Positions 1-7,806 of a DNA stretch of 64,000 nucleotides are shown here, in pieces. The notes below the pieces were generated by a model. The model saw only the letters and a program-made list of their open reading frames with translations. It ran no database searches and was not told where the DNA came from. The stretch lies in NCBI GenBank assembly GCA_964655005.1, contig CAZZKE010000003.1:1-64000 (forward strand). The letters are read 5' to 3'. Source of the stretch: CAZZKE01 sp964655005. Its GTDB lineage: Bacteria; Pseudomonadota; Alphaproteobacteria; Rhodospirillales; JABHCV01. The position numbers and the translations under genes were made by a program. How positions within the stretch are numbered: the first letter of the stretch is position 1; every line of letters begins with the position of its first letter.

Positions 1-13
1 CTGCAACTTGGTA

Positions 14-1255
14 TTACGCCGCTTTTCTGGCCGAGCCCGAATCGGCATCGGCCGGGTGGGCGTGTTCCCATTCCGATTGGTAATCGCGGGTCAGTGGCAC
101 CGCGCCGCGCCGCCTGGAAAGCTGCAACTGGAACACAAAATGATCGCCGTAAAGAAAGGCGGCTTCGCTAAGCGCCAGATAGAATTCCCACATCCGGCAG
201 AAGCGCTCGTCGAAAAGTTCGGCTATTTCGTTCCGGTTGTCATGAAAGCGCTGTCGCCAGGCGTTAATGGTCCTGGCGTAATGCAGTCTCAATATTTCGA
301 TGTCATCGACCCACAGCCCGCTATCCTCGACCGCCCGCAGCACTTCCGAAAGGGCCGGAGAATAACCGCCGGGAAATATATGCCTGCGTATCCAGGCACA
401 GGTCGATGACGGGCCGTCCATGCGGCCTATTGAATGCACGACGCAAACGCCGTCCCGGGAAAGCAGGTCCTTCACCTTCGAGAAGAATTCCCGGTAATAG
501 TTCACCCCGACGTGTTCGAACATGCCGACCGAGACTATGCGGTCATATTTCCCGCGCTCTTCGCGGTAATCGCGAAGCTGGAAATTAACATTCCCGCTCA
601 GCCCGGCCCTGACGGCGCGCCTGTTGGCCGTCTTGAGCTGTTCATCCGACAGGGTCAGCCCGGTTACCTTGCCGCCGCCGGTTTGGGCCAGATAAAGCGC
701 CATCCCGCCCCATCCCGAGCCGATATCGAGAACGCGTTGCCCCGGTTCGAGAAGAAGCTTCGCCGCCAGATGACGTTTCTTGTTGGCCTGCGCCGTTTCC
801 AGGCTGTCGCCGGGATCGTCGTAATAGGCGCAGGAATACTGCAGGTCCTGGTCAAGAAACAGGCTGTAAAGCCGGTTCGAAAGGTCGTAATGGCTAGCCA
901 CATGCGACCGCGACCGGGTAATCGGGTTGTACTGCTGCCAGGAACGGAACATGCAGGCAAACCGCTCGTACGCCGAGTACACGGTGTCAACCTTGGCCAG
1001 TTCAAGATTTCTGGCGACGATCTCCAGGAAATCCGACAGCGTCCCCTGCTCGATGGTAAGGGCGCCGTCCGTGTAGGCCTCGCCTAAATACAAACACGGA
1101 TTGAAAAGCAGCCTGGCGTGCACGGCGCGGCCATGCAGCCTGACCGTAACGTCGGGGGCGGGGGTGCCGGCGAACACATGCCGTTTTCCGGTGGCGTCGA
1201 TTACGTTCAGCGTTCCGGTTTGTATGATTCTGTTTAGCAAGTGGGACAACAACAT
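14..1255 (-). CDS. cfa: Cyclopropane-fatty-acyl-phospholipid synthase
   Basis: This 413-residue protein matches the class that adds a methylene bridge from S-adenosylmethionine across the double bond of membrane phospholipid acyl chains. An N-terminal lipid-binding-like region of about 120 residues precedes a SAM-dependent methyltransferase domain with motif I VLDIGSGWGG near residue 177. The motifs SHYDLSNRLY and FEHVGVNYYREFF are typical of the family. The length is normal. A GGAG stretch lies about 10 bases before the ATG. It is transcribed leftward, 50 bases after the end of the copper ATPase gene on the same strand, so co-transcription is possible. The product is expected at the inner face of the cytoplasmic membrane and usually contributes to stress resistance. 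Confidence 0.93.
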   Translation of the reverse strand: MLLSHLLNRIIQTGTLNVIDATGKRHVFAGTPAPDVTVRLHGRAVHARLLFNPCLYLGEAYTDGALTIEQGTLSDFLEIVARNLELAKVDTVYSAYERFACMFRSWQQYNPITRSRSHVASHYDLSNRLYSLFLDQDLQYSCAYYDDPGDSLETAQANKKRHLAAKLLLEPGQRVLDIGSGWGGMALYLAQTGGGKVTGLTLSDEQLKTANRRAVRAGLSGNVNFQLRDYREERGKYDRIVSVGMFEHVGVNYYREFFSKVKDLLSRDGVCVVHSIGRMDGPSSTCAWIRRHIFPGGYSPALSEVLRAVEDSGLWVDDIEILRLHYARTINAWRQRFHDNRNEIAELFDERFCRMWEFYLALSEAAFLYGDHFVFQLQLSRRRGAVPLTRDYQSEWEHAHPADADSGSARKAA

Positions 1256-1305
1256 GATGTTTTTCTCCTTTGCCTTGCCGGCGGACCCGCCCCGGCTGCT
1301 CCTTG

Positions 1306-3663
1306 TTATATCTTGGCCGACCTTAACCTCAGGGAATTGCTGATTACCGAAATCGACGACAGGCTCATGGCCGCGGCGGCGAAGATCGGCGAGATCAGAA
1401 TGCCGAGGAACGGATACAGGACGCCCGCCGCCACCGGAACGCCGGCGGCGTTGTACGCCAGGGCGAAAAACAGGTTTTGCCTGATATTGCGCATTGTCGC
1501 CCGCGACAGGCGGCGGGCCCGCACGATGCCGTTTAGGTCGCCCTTGACCAGCGTGAAGCCGGCGCTTTCAATCGCCACGTCGGCGCCGGTGCCCATGGCG
1601 ATACCGACATCCGCCTGGGCCAGGGCCGGGGCGTCGTTAACGCCATCGCCGGCCATCGCGACCTTGTGGCCCTGGGCCTGTAGATCCTTGATGATATTGG
1701 CCTTGTCTTCGGGCATTACTTCGGCGCGGATTTCATCGATGCCCAGCTTCGCCGCCACCGCCTTCGCCGTGCGTTCGTTATCGCCGGTCGCCATGATTAC
1801 CCGGAAGCCTTCTGCATGCAGCGCCTTCAGCGCGTCCGGGGTGGTTTCCTTGACCGGATCGGCGACCGCAACAAGCCCGGCGATGGCGGTGCCGATAATC
1901 ACGAACATCACGGTTTCGCCCTTGTCGCGCCGGGCGTTCGCCGTCTCGCCAAGGTCACCGGCATCGAGCCCCATGTCATCAACCAGCCGGGCGTTGCCCA
2001 GGGCCACGGACTGGCCATCGACGACACCCTTGACGCCCTTGCCGGTGATCGCCTCGAAGTCCCCGGTCTTGGTCAGGGCGACGCCCCGTTCTTCGGCCCC
2101 GGCGACAATCGCCTCGGCCAGCGGGTGTTCCGAACCGCGCTCCAGGCTGGCCGCCAAACGAAGCACTTCGGCCTCGTCGTGACCGGGCTGCGGCAGCACC
2201 GCGACAAGTTTCGGCTTGCCCCGGGTCAGGGTGCCGGTTTTATCGACGATCAGGGTATCGACCTCGGCGAAACGCTCCAGCGCCTCGGCATTCTTTATCA
2301 ACACCCCGACCTGGGCCCCGCGCCCGGTCGCCGTCATGATCGACATTGGCGTCGCCAGCCCCAGCGCGCACGGGCAGGCGATGATCAGCACGGATACCGC
2401 CGCAACCAGGGCATAGGCCAGCGCCGGGGCCGGACCCCACACCGACCAGGCGATGAACGCCAGTATGGCGACGCCGATTACCGCCGGCACGAACTTTCCG
2501 GAAACCGAATCGGCCAATTTCTGAATCGGCGCACGGCTGCGCTGCGCATTGGCCACCATTTCGACAATCTGGCTTAGCACGGTGTCGTCGCCGACCCGTT
2601 CGGCCTTGATAATCAGGCTGCCGGTACCGTTGATCGTGGCCCCGGTGACCTTGTCGCCTTCTACCTTTTCGACCGGCACCGGTTCGCCGGAAATCATCGA
2701 TTCATCAATCGATGTGCGCCCGTCGATAACCTCGCCATCGACCGGCACCTTTTCGCCGGGGCGGACCCGCAGATGGTCGCCGACCTGGACTTCTTCCAGC
2801 GGGATTTCCTCCTCGCTGCCGTCCTCGCGAATCACCCGGGCCGTCTTGGCCGCAAGATCAAGCAGGGCCCTGATCGCCGATCCGGTGCGCTCGCGGGCGC
2901 CGAGCTCCATCAACTGGCCAAGCAGCACCAGCACCACGATCACCGCGCCGGCTTCGAAGTAAACGCCGACATTGCCTTCCGCGTCCCGGAACCCGGCCGG
3001 AAAAATACCGGGCACAAGCACCGCGACGACACTAAACAGATACGCCGCGCCGACCCCCATGCCGATCAGCGTGAACATGTTCAGGCTTTTGTTCACGACG
3101 GATTTGACGGCGCGAACGAAAAATGGCCAGCCGGACCACAATATGACCGGGGTACCCAGAAACAGCTCGATCCAGACGGTCATGCGTTCGCCGAAGATTT
3201 CGCGAACGGAACCCAGGCCCAGATACGGCCCCATGGTCAGTACCAGCAGCGGCACCGAAAACACCGCGCCGACCCAGAACCGCCGCCGGAAATCGATAAG
3301 CTCGGGATTTGGCCCTTCGTCGGCGGCGGGGATGCCGGCCGGCTCCAGCGCCATGCCGCATTTGGGGCAATCCCCCGGTTTGTCCCGGATAATCTCGGGA
3401 TGCATGGGGCAGGTGTATTTGGTCCCCGCCGGTAAATTTTCGGCCTGCTTCTTGTGCGCCCCGGAAATAAAATGGGCCGGATCGGCGGCGAACTTGTCAT
3501 GGCATTTTTGCGAACAAAAATGGTAAACGGCGCCATCGTGTTCGTATGTCGGCTTGCCGGCATTCAGTGGAACCGTCATGCCGCAAACCGGATCGGTGGT
3601 TGTCGCCGTATCGTCGTTCGCATGATCGCCGTGATCGTGACTGTGATTGTGGTTTGTATTCAT
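1306..3663 (-). CDS. copA: Copper-translocating P-type ATPase with His-rich N-terminus, YHS and heavy-metal-binding domains
   Basis: This is a P1B-type ATPase of about 785 residues that exports copper or a similar soft metal across the cytoplasmic membrane. The N-terminus is His-rich (five His within residues 5-14). A YHS domain follows at about 24-66, then a CPMHPE...CPKCGM metal-binding domain at about 80-107. The P-type core carries CPCALGLATP near residue 430, the phosphorylation motif DKTGTLT near 474 and GDGVNDAP near 671. There is no classical N-terminal HMA (GMTCxxC) domain. I chose the ATG at 3663 because GGAGC lies 8 bases upstream. A longer frame starting at 3735 has no clear ribosome-binding site. 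The gene lies 165 bases downstream of, and on the same strand as, an ECF sigma factor with a Cys-rich tail. Confidence 0.93.
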   Translation of the reverse strand: MNTNHNHSHDHGDHANDDTATTTDPVCGMTVPLNAGKPTYEHDGAVYHFCSQKCHDKFAADPAHFISGAHKKQAENLPAGTKYTCPMHPEIIRDKPGDCPKCGMALEPAGIPAADEGPNPELIDFRRRFWVGAVFSVPLLVLTMGPYLGLGSVREIFGERMTVWIELFLGTPVILWSGWPFFVRAVKSVVNKSLNMFTLIGMGVGAAYLFSVVAVLVPGIFPAGFRDAEGNVGVYFEAGAVIVVLVLLGQLMELGARERTGSAIRALLDLAAKTARVIREDGSEEEIPLEEVQVGDHLRVRPGEKVPVDGEVIDGRTSIDESMISGEPVPVEKVEGDKVTGATINGTGSLIIKAERVGDDTVLSQIVEMVANAQRSRAPIQKLADSVSGKFVPAVIGVAILAFIAWSVWGPAPALAYALVAAVSVLIIACPCALGLATPMSIMTATGRGAQVGVLIKNAEALERFAEVDTLIVDKTGTLTRGKPKLVAVLPQPGHDEAEVLRLAASLERGSEHPLAEAIVAGAEERGVALTKTGDFEAITGKGVKGVVDGQSVALGNARLVDDMGLDAGDLGETANARRDKGETVMFVIIGTAIAGLVAVADPVKETTPDALKALHAEGFRVIMATGDNERTAKAVAAKLGIDEIRAEVMPEDKANIIKDLQAQGHKVAMAGDGVNDAPALAQADVGIAMGTGADVAIESAGFTLVKGDLNGIVRARRLSRATMRNIRQNLFFALAYNAAGVPVAAGVLYPFLGILISPIFAAAAMSLSSISVISNSLRLRSAKI

Positions 3664-3807
3664 TGACTTTGCTCCGGCCTTTTTTAATTTGGTTTGCAAA
3701 TACCCGTTGCGCGCATGGTCGGAATCAGAGGACATCTGACGCCGACCGCACGCGCCGTTAAAATCGTTCCCTGATACTACAGACGCGGCAGGCGCGTTTT
3801 CATTACA

Positions 3808-3825
3808 CCCCGCCCCGGGGCGGGG
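3808..3825. terminator. GC-rich perfect palindrome after the sigma factor gene
   Basis: The 18 bases CCCCGCCCCGGGGCGGGG form a perfect palindrome just beyond the stop codon of the leftward sigma-factor gene. As RNA it would make a stable hairpin. On the minus strand no T-run follows, so it may only attenuate read-through toward copA rather than terminate fully. Confidence 0.4.
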
Positions 3826-3827
3826 CG

Positions 3828-4442
3828 TTAATTACAGTCGCAATCGAGGCAGCCGTGCTCGGCGCAGGTCCGGCACGATAACAGCAGGCTGTGTTTCAGG
3901 GCCCGCCGGGCCCGGTGCAGACGCACCCTTAGGGCGTTCGGCTCAAGGCCCAGTTCATCGGCCGCCTCACGCGGGAGAAGCCCCTGCAAATCGACCCGCT
4001 GCAATATTTCGGCATAGCCCGCCTTTAGCGTCGGCAACAGCGCCTCGAAGCAGGTACAGACCGTTCGTTCCAGTTCCGCGTCCCGTCCTTCACTGGATAG
4101 CTCCACCGTTTGGGCGTAGTCGGTTTCCTGGCGCCGGCGCGTCGATTCGCGGCGATAGTGATCCGCCAGGGTCGACCGTAACAGGCGGTACAACCAGGCA
4201 ATCGCGCTTTCGCTGTTACGGAGCCCGGAACCCTTGCTGACGGCGCGCAGGTAAAATTGCTGTAAAATATCCTCGGCGGTATCCGCATCACCGACCCGAC
4301 GAACGAGAAATCGCAGAAATTCACGGCGATTTTCAATCAGCGCGGCCTCAACCGCCCCCTTAACCGTCTTCAGGGCATCGCCGACATCGTCCGGCGCCGG
4401 AATATTCACCGTCTTGAGTTTTTGCGTACCCATTGGCGCCAC
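3828..4442 (-). CDS. ECF-type RNA polymerase sigma factor with Cys-rich C-terminal tail (CorE-like)
   Basis: This is a 204-residue sigma-70 family factor of the extracytoplasmic-function class. Region 2 lies around residues 30-100 (GDADTAEDILQQFY) and region 4 around 150-183 (LPREAADELGLEPNALRVRLHRARRAL). The last 15 residues hold five Cys (190, 193, 198, 201, 203) and His196. A Cys-rich tail of this kind is the metal-sensing element of CorE-type ECF sigma factors (described in Myxococcus for copper and zinc/cadmium), which work without an anti-sigma partner. No anti-sigma gene is visible here. The next gene on the strand is the copper ATPase, so metal-dependent control of copA is plausible; that link is inference. 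The start could instead be the in-frame ATG at 4433. Confidence 0.85.
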   Translation of the reverse strand: MAPMGTQKLKTVNIPAPDDVGDALKTVKGAVEAALIENRREFLRFLVRRVGDADTAEDILQQFYLRAVSKGSGLRNSESAIAWLYRLLRSTLADHYRRESTRRRQETDYAQTVELSSEGRDAELERTVCTCFEALLPTLKAGYAEILQRVDLQGLLPREAADELGLEPNALRVRLHRARRALKHSLLLSCRTCAEHGCLDCDCN

Positions 4443-4466
4443 GCCTTTAATATTTGCCGCAATCGA

Positions 4467-4521
4467 CTATACCCCATATATCCATCGTAAGGTCATATAT
4501 CCATGGGGCCCGTTGCAAAAG
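4467..4521. repeat. Left copy of a 55-bp direct repeat at a scaffold gap
   Basis: These 55 bases are identical to 4622-4676 and abut the run of N directly. A match of exactly 55 bases on both sides of a gap is what a k=55 de Bruijn assembly leaves when two contigs share one k-mer overlap. It is most likely an assembly duplicate rather than a biological repeat. Confidence 0.9.
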
Positions 4522-4621
4522 NNNNNNNNNNNNNNNNNNNNNNNNNNNNNNNNNNNNNNNNNNNNNNNNNNNNNNNNNNNNNNNNNNNNNNNNNNNNNNN
4601 NNNNNNNNNNNNNNNNNNNNN
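4522..4621. other. Assembly gap (100 N)
   Basis: This is exactly 100 N, the usual placeholder for a gap of unknown size. Because the flanks are identical 55-mers, the true gap may be zero or even an overlap. Confidence 0.97.
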
Positions 4622-4676
4622 CTATACCCCATATATCCATCGTAAGGTCATATATCCATGGGGCCCGTTGCAAAAG
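4622..4676. repeat. Right copy of the 55-bp direct repeat at the scaffold gap
   Basis: Identical to 4467-4521. See the left copy for the k-mer overlap interpretation. Confidence 0.9.
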
Positions 4677-4705
4677 TATTCAACCGGCGGGCCGCCAAAA
4701 ACTAA

Positions 4706-4731
4706 GCCCCGCCGGAGGTAACCGGCGGGGC
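4706..4731 (-). terminator. Rho-independent terminator of the VPLPA-CTERM gene
   Basis: A perfect 10-bp stem (GCCCCGCCGG / CCGGCGGGGC) with a 6-base loop is followed on the minus strand by TTAGTTTTT. It lies 43 bases beyond the stop codon of the leftward gene ending at 4774. Confidence 0.8.
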
Positions 4732-4773
4732 GATTGGGGATGAAGAATTTTCCGGGTGGCGCTTCCCGGGGTT

Positions 4774-5487
4774 TCAGGCCGCCTGACGCTTGCGCCGTCT
4801 GCGGCCAACTATGCCGATACCGACCAGGCCCGAGAAGAACATCGGCAGCGCCGCCGGCAGCGGAACGACGCTTAGCTGGGTGCCGAACGTGGATGCATCG
4901 TCATGGATGCGAATAAAATCCACCGAACCGGCAAATGATTCACTTTTGCCGGTGGCCCCGTCATCTTCAAAGAAGTTCAGGATGTTTAAAACAGAAACAG
5001 CCTGCCCATTATCCGCCACACTGAAAAGTGATACGTTATCAAGAAACAGTTCTATTATTCCGGATGATCGTGACAATCCAAGTGTAAAATCGTTATTGAG
5101 GGTAACGGCACCAACGCCACCGGTTGGGCCTGCCGCGAAGAACTTTATTTTATTATAGTAGACATAAAGCCCGGCATCCGAGGCAAGGCTCCGAAAATCT
5201 ATGACCTTGTTGTACCGGTCCAGCACATCGGAAAGTTGAAATTTAATTTCAATTCCATAGTCGGTTGTGTTTGGCAGGGCCGAATCAAGCCGTAAACCCT
5301 GATTGTTGGTAAATGTGTACCGGCCAGAATTTACCGTGCCCCCGTTTGACACCAGATTGACCCCGTTGCCCAATGTATCCGACAGGTCGCCGTTAAAGTC
5401 ATAACTCTTCACGATGGCGGCGTTTGCATGGGATGCAAGGGATGCGAAGATAAATACGAAGAACCCAAACAGTATATTTTTTTTCAT
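4774..5487 (-). CDS. Exported LamG/ConA-like protein with VPLPA-CTERM sorting signal
   Basis: This is a 237-residue protein. It has a clear signal peptide (residues 1-23: two Lys, a hydrophobic core, then SHANA). A beta-rich body of about 180 residues resembles LamG/concanavalin-A-like domains (YDFNGDLSDTLGNG near the start, FIRIHDD near the end). The C-terminal 31 residues consist of VPLPAALP, a hydrophobic helix and an RRRRKR cluster. That is the VPLPA variant of the PEP-CTERM signal, which exosortases process for surface anchoring or release. No exosortase is in the window. The gene has a strong AGGAGGG ribosome-binding site 5 bases before its ATG and its own terminator, so it is a stand-alone unit. 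It looks less GC-rich than its neighbours, which may mean recent acquisition. The ligand is unknown. Confidence 0.8.
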   Translation of the reverse strand: MKKNILFGFFVFIFASLASHANAAIVKSYDFNGDLSDTLGNGVNLVSNGGTVNSGRYTFTNNQGLRLDSALPNTTDYGIEIKFQLSDVLDRYNKVIDFRSLASDAGLYVYYNKIKFFAAGPTGGVGAVTLNNDFTLGLSRSSGIIELFLDNVSLFSVADNGQAVSVLNILNFFEDDGATGKSESFAGSVDFIRIHDDASTFGTQLSVVPLPAALPMFFSGLVGIGIVGRRRRKRQAA

Positions 5488-5910
5488 AACGTCCCTCCTT
5501 GATAAAGCTTATAGCTGCATTTTTCAAAAGCTGGCCTAAGTCGATCGGTTGACCGGAACCGACGGTAGTATCGGCAGCGCCACCGGTAGGAAACCGGCGG
5601 ATACGCAGATGAATTCCAGATAGTCCAGGCCATGAAAGTGATAAAATCCCCTCCCTCGATTCCCGGAAATTATACGATGAACCTTACGGGAACCTGACAG
5701 GTGAGCATTTTTTCAAGGTCCTGTCGGCCAAATCTTCAATCCGCCGTGCTGGCCGGCAGATAGTTTTCGGTTTGGCCGGTGCCCCATGGCCGGCCCAAGC
5801 GATTTTTCGCGTTCCGATGTTCCCGTAACGCCATGGTTGTGCTAGGTATTCGGTCATACGGTCCGCCGGTCCCCCCGGAAATGTCCTTAACGTCGCCTGA
5901 GAGTGTGTTT
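5488..5910. other. Intergenic region between divergent genes
   Basis: About 420 bases separate the leftward VPLPA-CTERM gene from the rightward unknown gene. It presumably holds both promoters. I see short inverted repeats (CGGTT...AACCG near 5544, CCGGT...ACCGG near 5583) but no convincing promoter hexamers or RNA gene. If the downstream gene starts at an earlier in-frame ATG (5779, 5833 or 5881), this region is shorter. Confidence 0.5.
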
Positions 5911-6666
5911 ATGCCAGTCTTAGATGAGCCGCCGGCCAATAACGCAGGTACCGCCGACTACCCGGCGCGGGTTAGAAATATTTTCACTGAAATGTTCGCC
6001 CTGACCGTTTCCCAGGGTCATCGCATCGACAAGGAAACGGCGACCGCCGCCCTGGCCGGCACCGTGGCGCGGCTCGGCGAGATTTGCATTGATTGCCTGA
6101 ACGCCGCCACCGCCGAAAAGCCGGCGGCGGCGGCGAAAACCGGCGACGACAATCGCAAATATTTCCTGCTGCGGATGGTTTCGTGCAAGCTTTCCCATCT
6201 GTTCGACACCACGAATAACCCGACCCCGCTTGACCGCGCCTGTTCTCACGGCATCGAAGCTTACATGCACCGGATTTTTTCAGACGGCGTCTACCAACAG
6301 CTCAATGCCCGTGCCAGGGATATTCTTAAGCATACCGGCGACGGCGACACCCGTATTCTCAACGCCATCCTGGACCATCCCGATTACAGGATCTTCCTGG
6401 AAAACGTGCTGGTGCGGCTGGCCGGTTCCTTCATCAAGTATAACGGCGCCAAGGATTCGTTCATCAGCGAGCTGAACATGGCCATGCCCGATAATTCCAG
6501 GCCCCTGGGCCACGCCGAATTCAAGGCCATAATCCGCGCCCTGCTGGCCGATATCTTCCTGCTCGGCAAGACCCTGGGCGGCAATGACCTGCTCGATTAT
6601 CGCTACGGCAAGAATACGGCGGCGATCATCGACCGGGTCGCCGACGATTTCGGGCGCGATATCTAG
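5911..6666 (+). CDS. Conserved-looking protein of unknown function
   Basis: I do not recognise this protein. From the ATG at 5911 it is 251 residues, mostly predicted helical, with no signal peptide or membrane segment. It has an Ala-rich stretch near residues 66-75 (TAEKPAAAAK), two Cys close together at about residues 57 and 60, and a C-terminus ending RVADDFGRDI. The start is uncertain: in-frame ATGs also lie at 5779, 5833 and 5881. I favour 5911 because a weak GAGAG lies about 8 bases upstream and the more upstream residues look like non-coding translation. It is followed by a 170-base gap and a sigma-54-type promoter for the next gene, so the two are probably separate units. Confidence 0.6.
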   Translation: MPVLDEPPANNAGTADYPARVRNIFTEMFALTVSQGHRIDKETATAALAGTVARLGEICIDCLNAATAEKPAAAAKTGDDNRKYFLLRMVSCKLSHLFDTTNNPTPLDRACSHGIEAYMHRIFSDGVYQQLNARARDILKHTGDGDTRILNAILDHPDYRIFLENVLVRLAGSFIKYNGAKDSFISELNMAMPDNSRPLGHAEFKAIIRALLADIFLLGKTLGGNDLLDYRYGKNTAAIIDRVADDFGRDI

Positions 6667-6762
6667 AACCTGTCCGGCGGCAATTGTTGCCGGTCGTCCG
6701 GTATTTTCGTTCGATTCGGCATCTTTGCCAAATTTAACCATTTGAAATTACTGATTTTTTAA

Positions 6763-6779
6763 CTGGCACGTCGTTTGCG
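6763..6779 (+). promoter_or_regulatory. Sigma-54 (RpoN) promoter
   Basis: CTGGCACGTCGTTTGCG has GG (6765-6766) and GC (6777-6778) exactly 10 bases apart and matches the TGGCACG-N4-TTGC consensus well. The predicted start of transcription is near 6790, about 45 bases before the ATG at 6835. Sigma-54 promoters need an enhancer-binding activator; I could not identify its upstream sites. Confidence 0.75.
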
Positions 6780-6834
6780 TCGTCTTTTCCGAATTTTTGG
6801 CGCAAACCGGCCAGACGGCCAGGGACGACCGACC

Positions 6835-7797
6835 ATGAATATCACGACCGAAGCCACCCGGAACGACCCGACGCTGTTGCAGCCGCGCCAGTCATTGCAG
6901 AATATCGGCGAGAAAAAAAAGGACGACGGGAAGGACGGCCAGGCCGGCTTCCAGGCCTTCGGGGCCGACGGGTTCACCTTCCTGGACTTCCTGGATATCA
7001 TCAACCCGCTACAGCACATACCGGTGATCGCCACCATTTACCGGAACCTGACCGGCGACCAGATCGATCCCGGCTCGCGCATTGCCGGCGGAACCCTGTT
7101 CGGCGGCCCGGTCGGGGCCATCGTCGCCACCGCCAACGTGGCGCTGGAGGAAACCACCGGCAAGGACATGGGCGACCGTGTCATGGCCTTCCTGGGCGGT
7201 CGGGACGAACCGGCCGGCGGCGCGCCGGCGGCGCCACAGCAACCGGTCGCCACCGCCGAAACGGTCGCACTTTCCGGGCTCTCGCCAATCACCGCCAACC
7301 TGGAAGTGCTGGAATGGGCCAGGCGCGAGGCCGCCCTGATGGCCGGCGGCCCGGCCCCGATGGCCGCGCAACCGCCGCCGATTGGGCCGGTCGGGCCGGT
7401 CGAAGACCCGCTTTCGCGAACGGTCGAAAACAAAAAGCCGCCCGATAACAAGGCCGACGGCGTAAAATCCTATGATATTGCCGCCAATATCGAGGTCCGT
7501 GACTGGGCCCTGGCCGAGGCCCGGCTGGCCGGCTCACCGGAATCGGCGTCGGCGCGACCCGACCGGCGGCAGGCGGACGACCGGGAACGGCTGGCCGTTC
7601 TGGACAGCGCCCGCCAGAAAGCGGTCGCCGCCGGCCTGACCCAGGCACAGCTTAGCGGCGCCGCCGCGCCTTCCGGCGGCTGGTTTTCGGAAACCATGCT
7701 GCTGGCGCTGGCCAGTTATCAGGACAGCGCCGGGCTGGGCAAGGCCGGGCGCGTCCGCCCGGAAATCGGCGCCGCCGATCAGAATATGGACCAATAA
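6835..7797 (+). CDS. Conserved alphaproteobacterial protein of unknown function (INPLQHIP motif)
   Basis: This is a 320-residue soluble protein starting at the ATG at 6835, downstream of a sigma-54 promoter. A conserved block at about residues 45-115 (FLDIINPLQHIPVIATIYR, then RIAGGTLFGGPVGAIVA) includes a Gly/Ala-rich segment that could be a membrane-associated helix. It recalls uncharacterised proteins I associate with Azospirillum and Magnetospirillum-type genomes. The rest is Pro/Ala-rich and low complexity. Two copies of a short helix, ANLEVLEWARREAALMAG and ANIEVRDWALAEARLAG, lie about 60 residues apart. An in-frame ATG at 6775 was rejected because it lies inside the promoter. The function is unknown. 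RpoN control suggests a role in motility, nitrogen response or surface behaviour, but that is inference. Confidence 0.7.
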   Translation: MNITTEATRNDPTLLQPRQSLQNIGEKKKDDGKDGQAGFQAFGADGFTFLDFLDIINPLQHIPVIATIYRNLTGDQIDPGSRIAGGTLFGGPVGAIVATANVALEETTGKDMGDRVMAFLGGRDEPAGGAPAAPQQPVATAETVALSGLSPITANLEVLEWARREAALMAGGPAPMAAQPPPIGPVGPVEDPLSRTVENKKPPDNKADGVKSYDIAANIEVRDWALAEARLAGSPESASARPDRRQADDRERLAVLDSARQKAVAAGLTQAQLSGAAAPSGGWFSETMLLALASYQDSAGLGKAGRVRPEIGAADQNMDQ

Positions 7798-7806
7798 CGC
7801 CACCCC

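Noticed and set aside
434..1087. Open frame antisense to cfa
   Set aside because: Shadow of the real gene on the other strand; no ribosome-binding site or family motif.
2773..3435. Open frame antisense to copA
   Set aside because: High-GC codon bias keeps the opposite frame open; low-complexity, no motif.
4467..4676. Direct repeats as an attachment site or insertion-sequence footprint
   Set aside because: The copies are exactly k-mer length and abut a 100-N placeholder; no transposase or integrase nearby.
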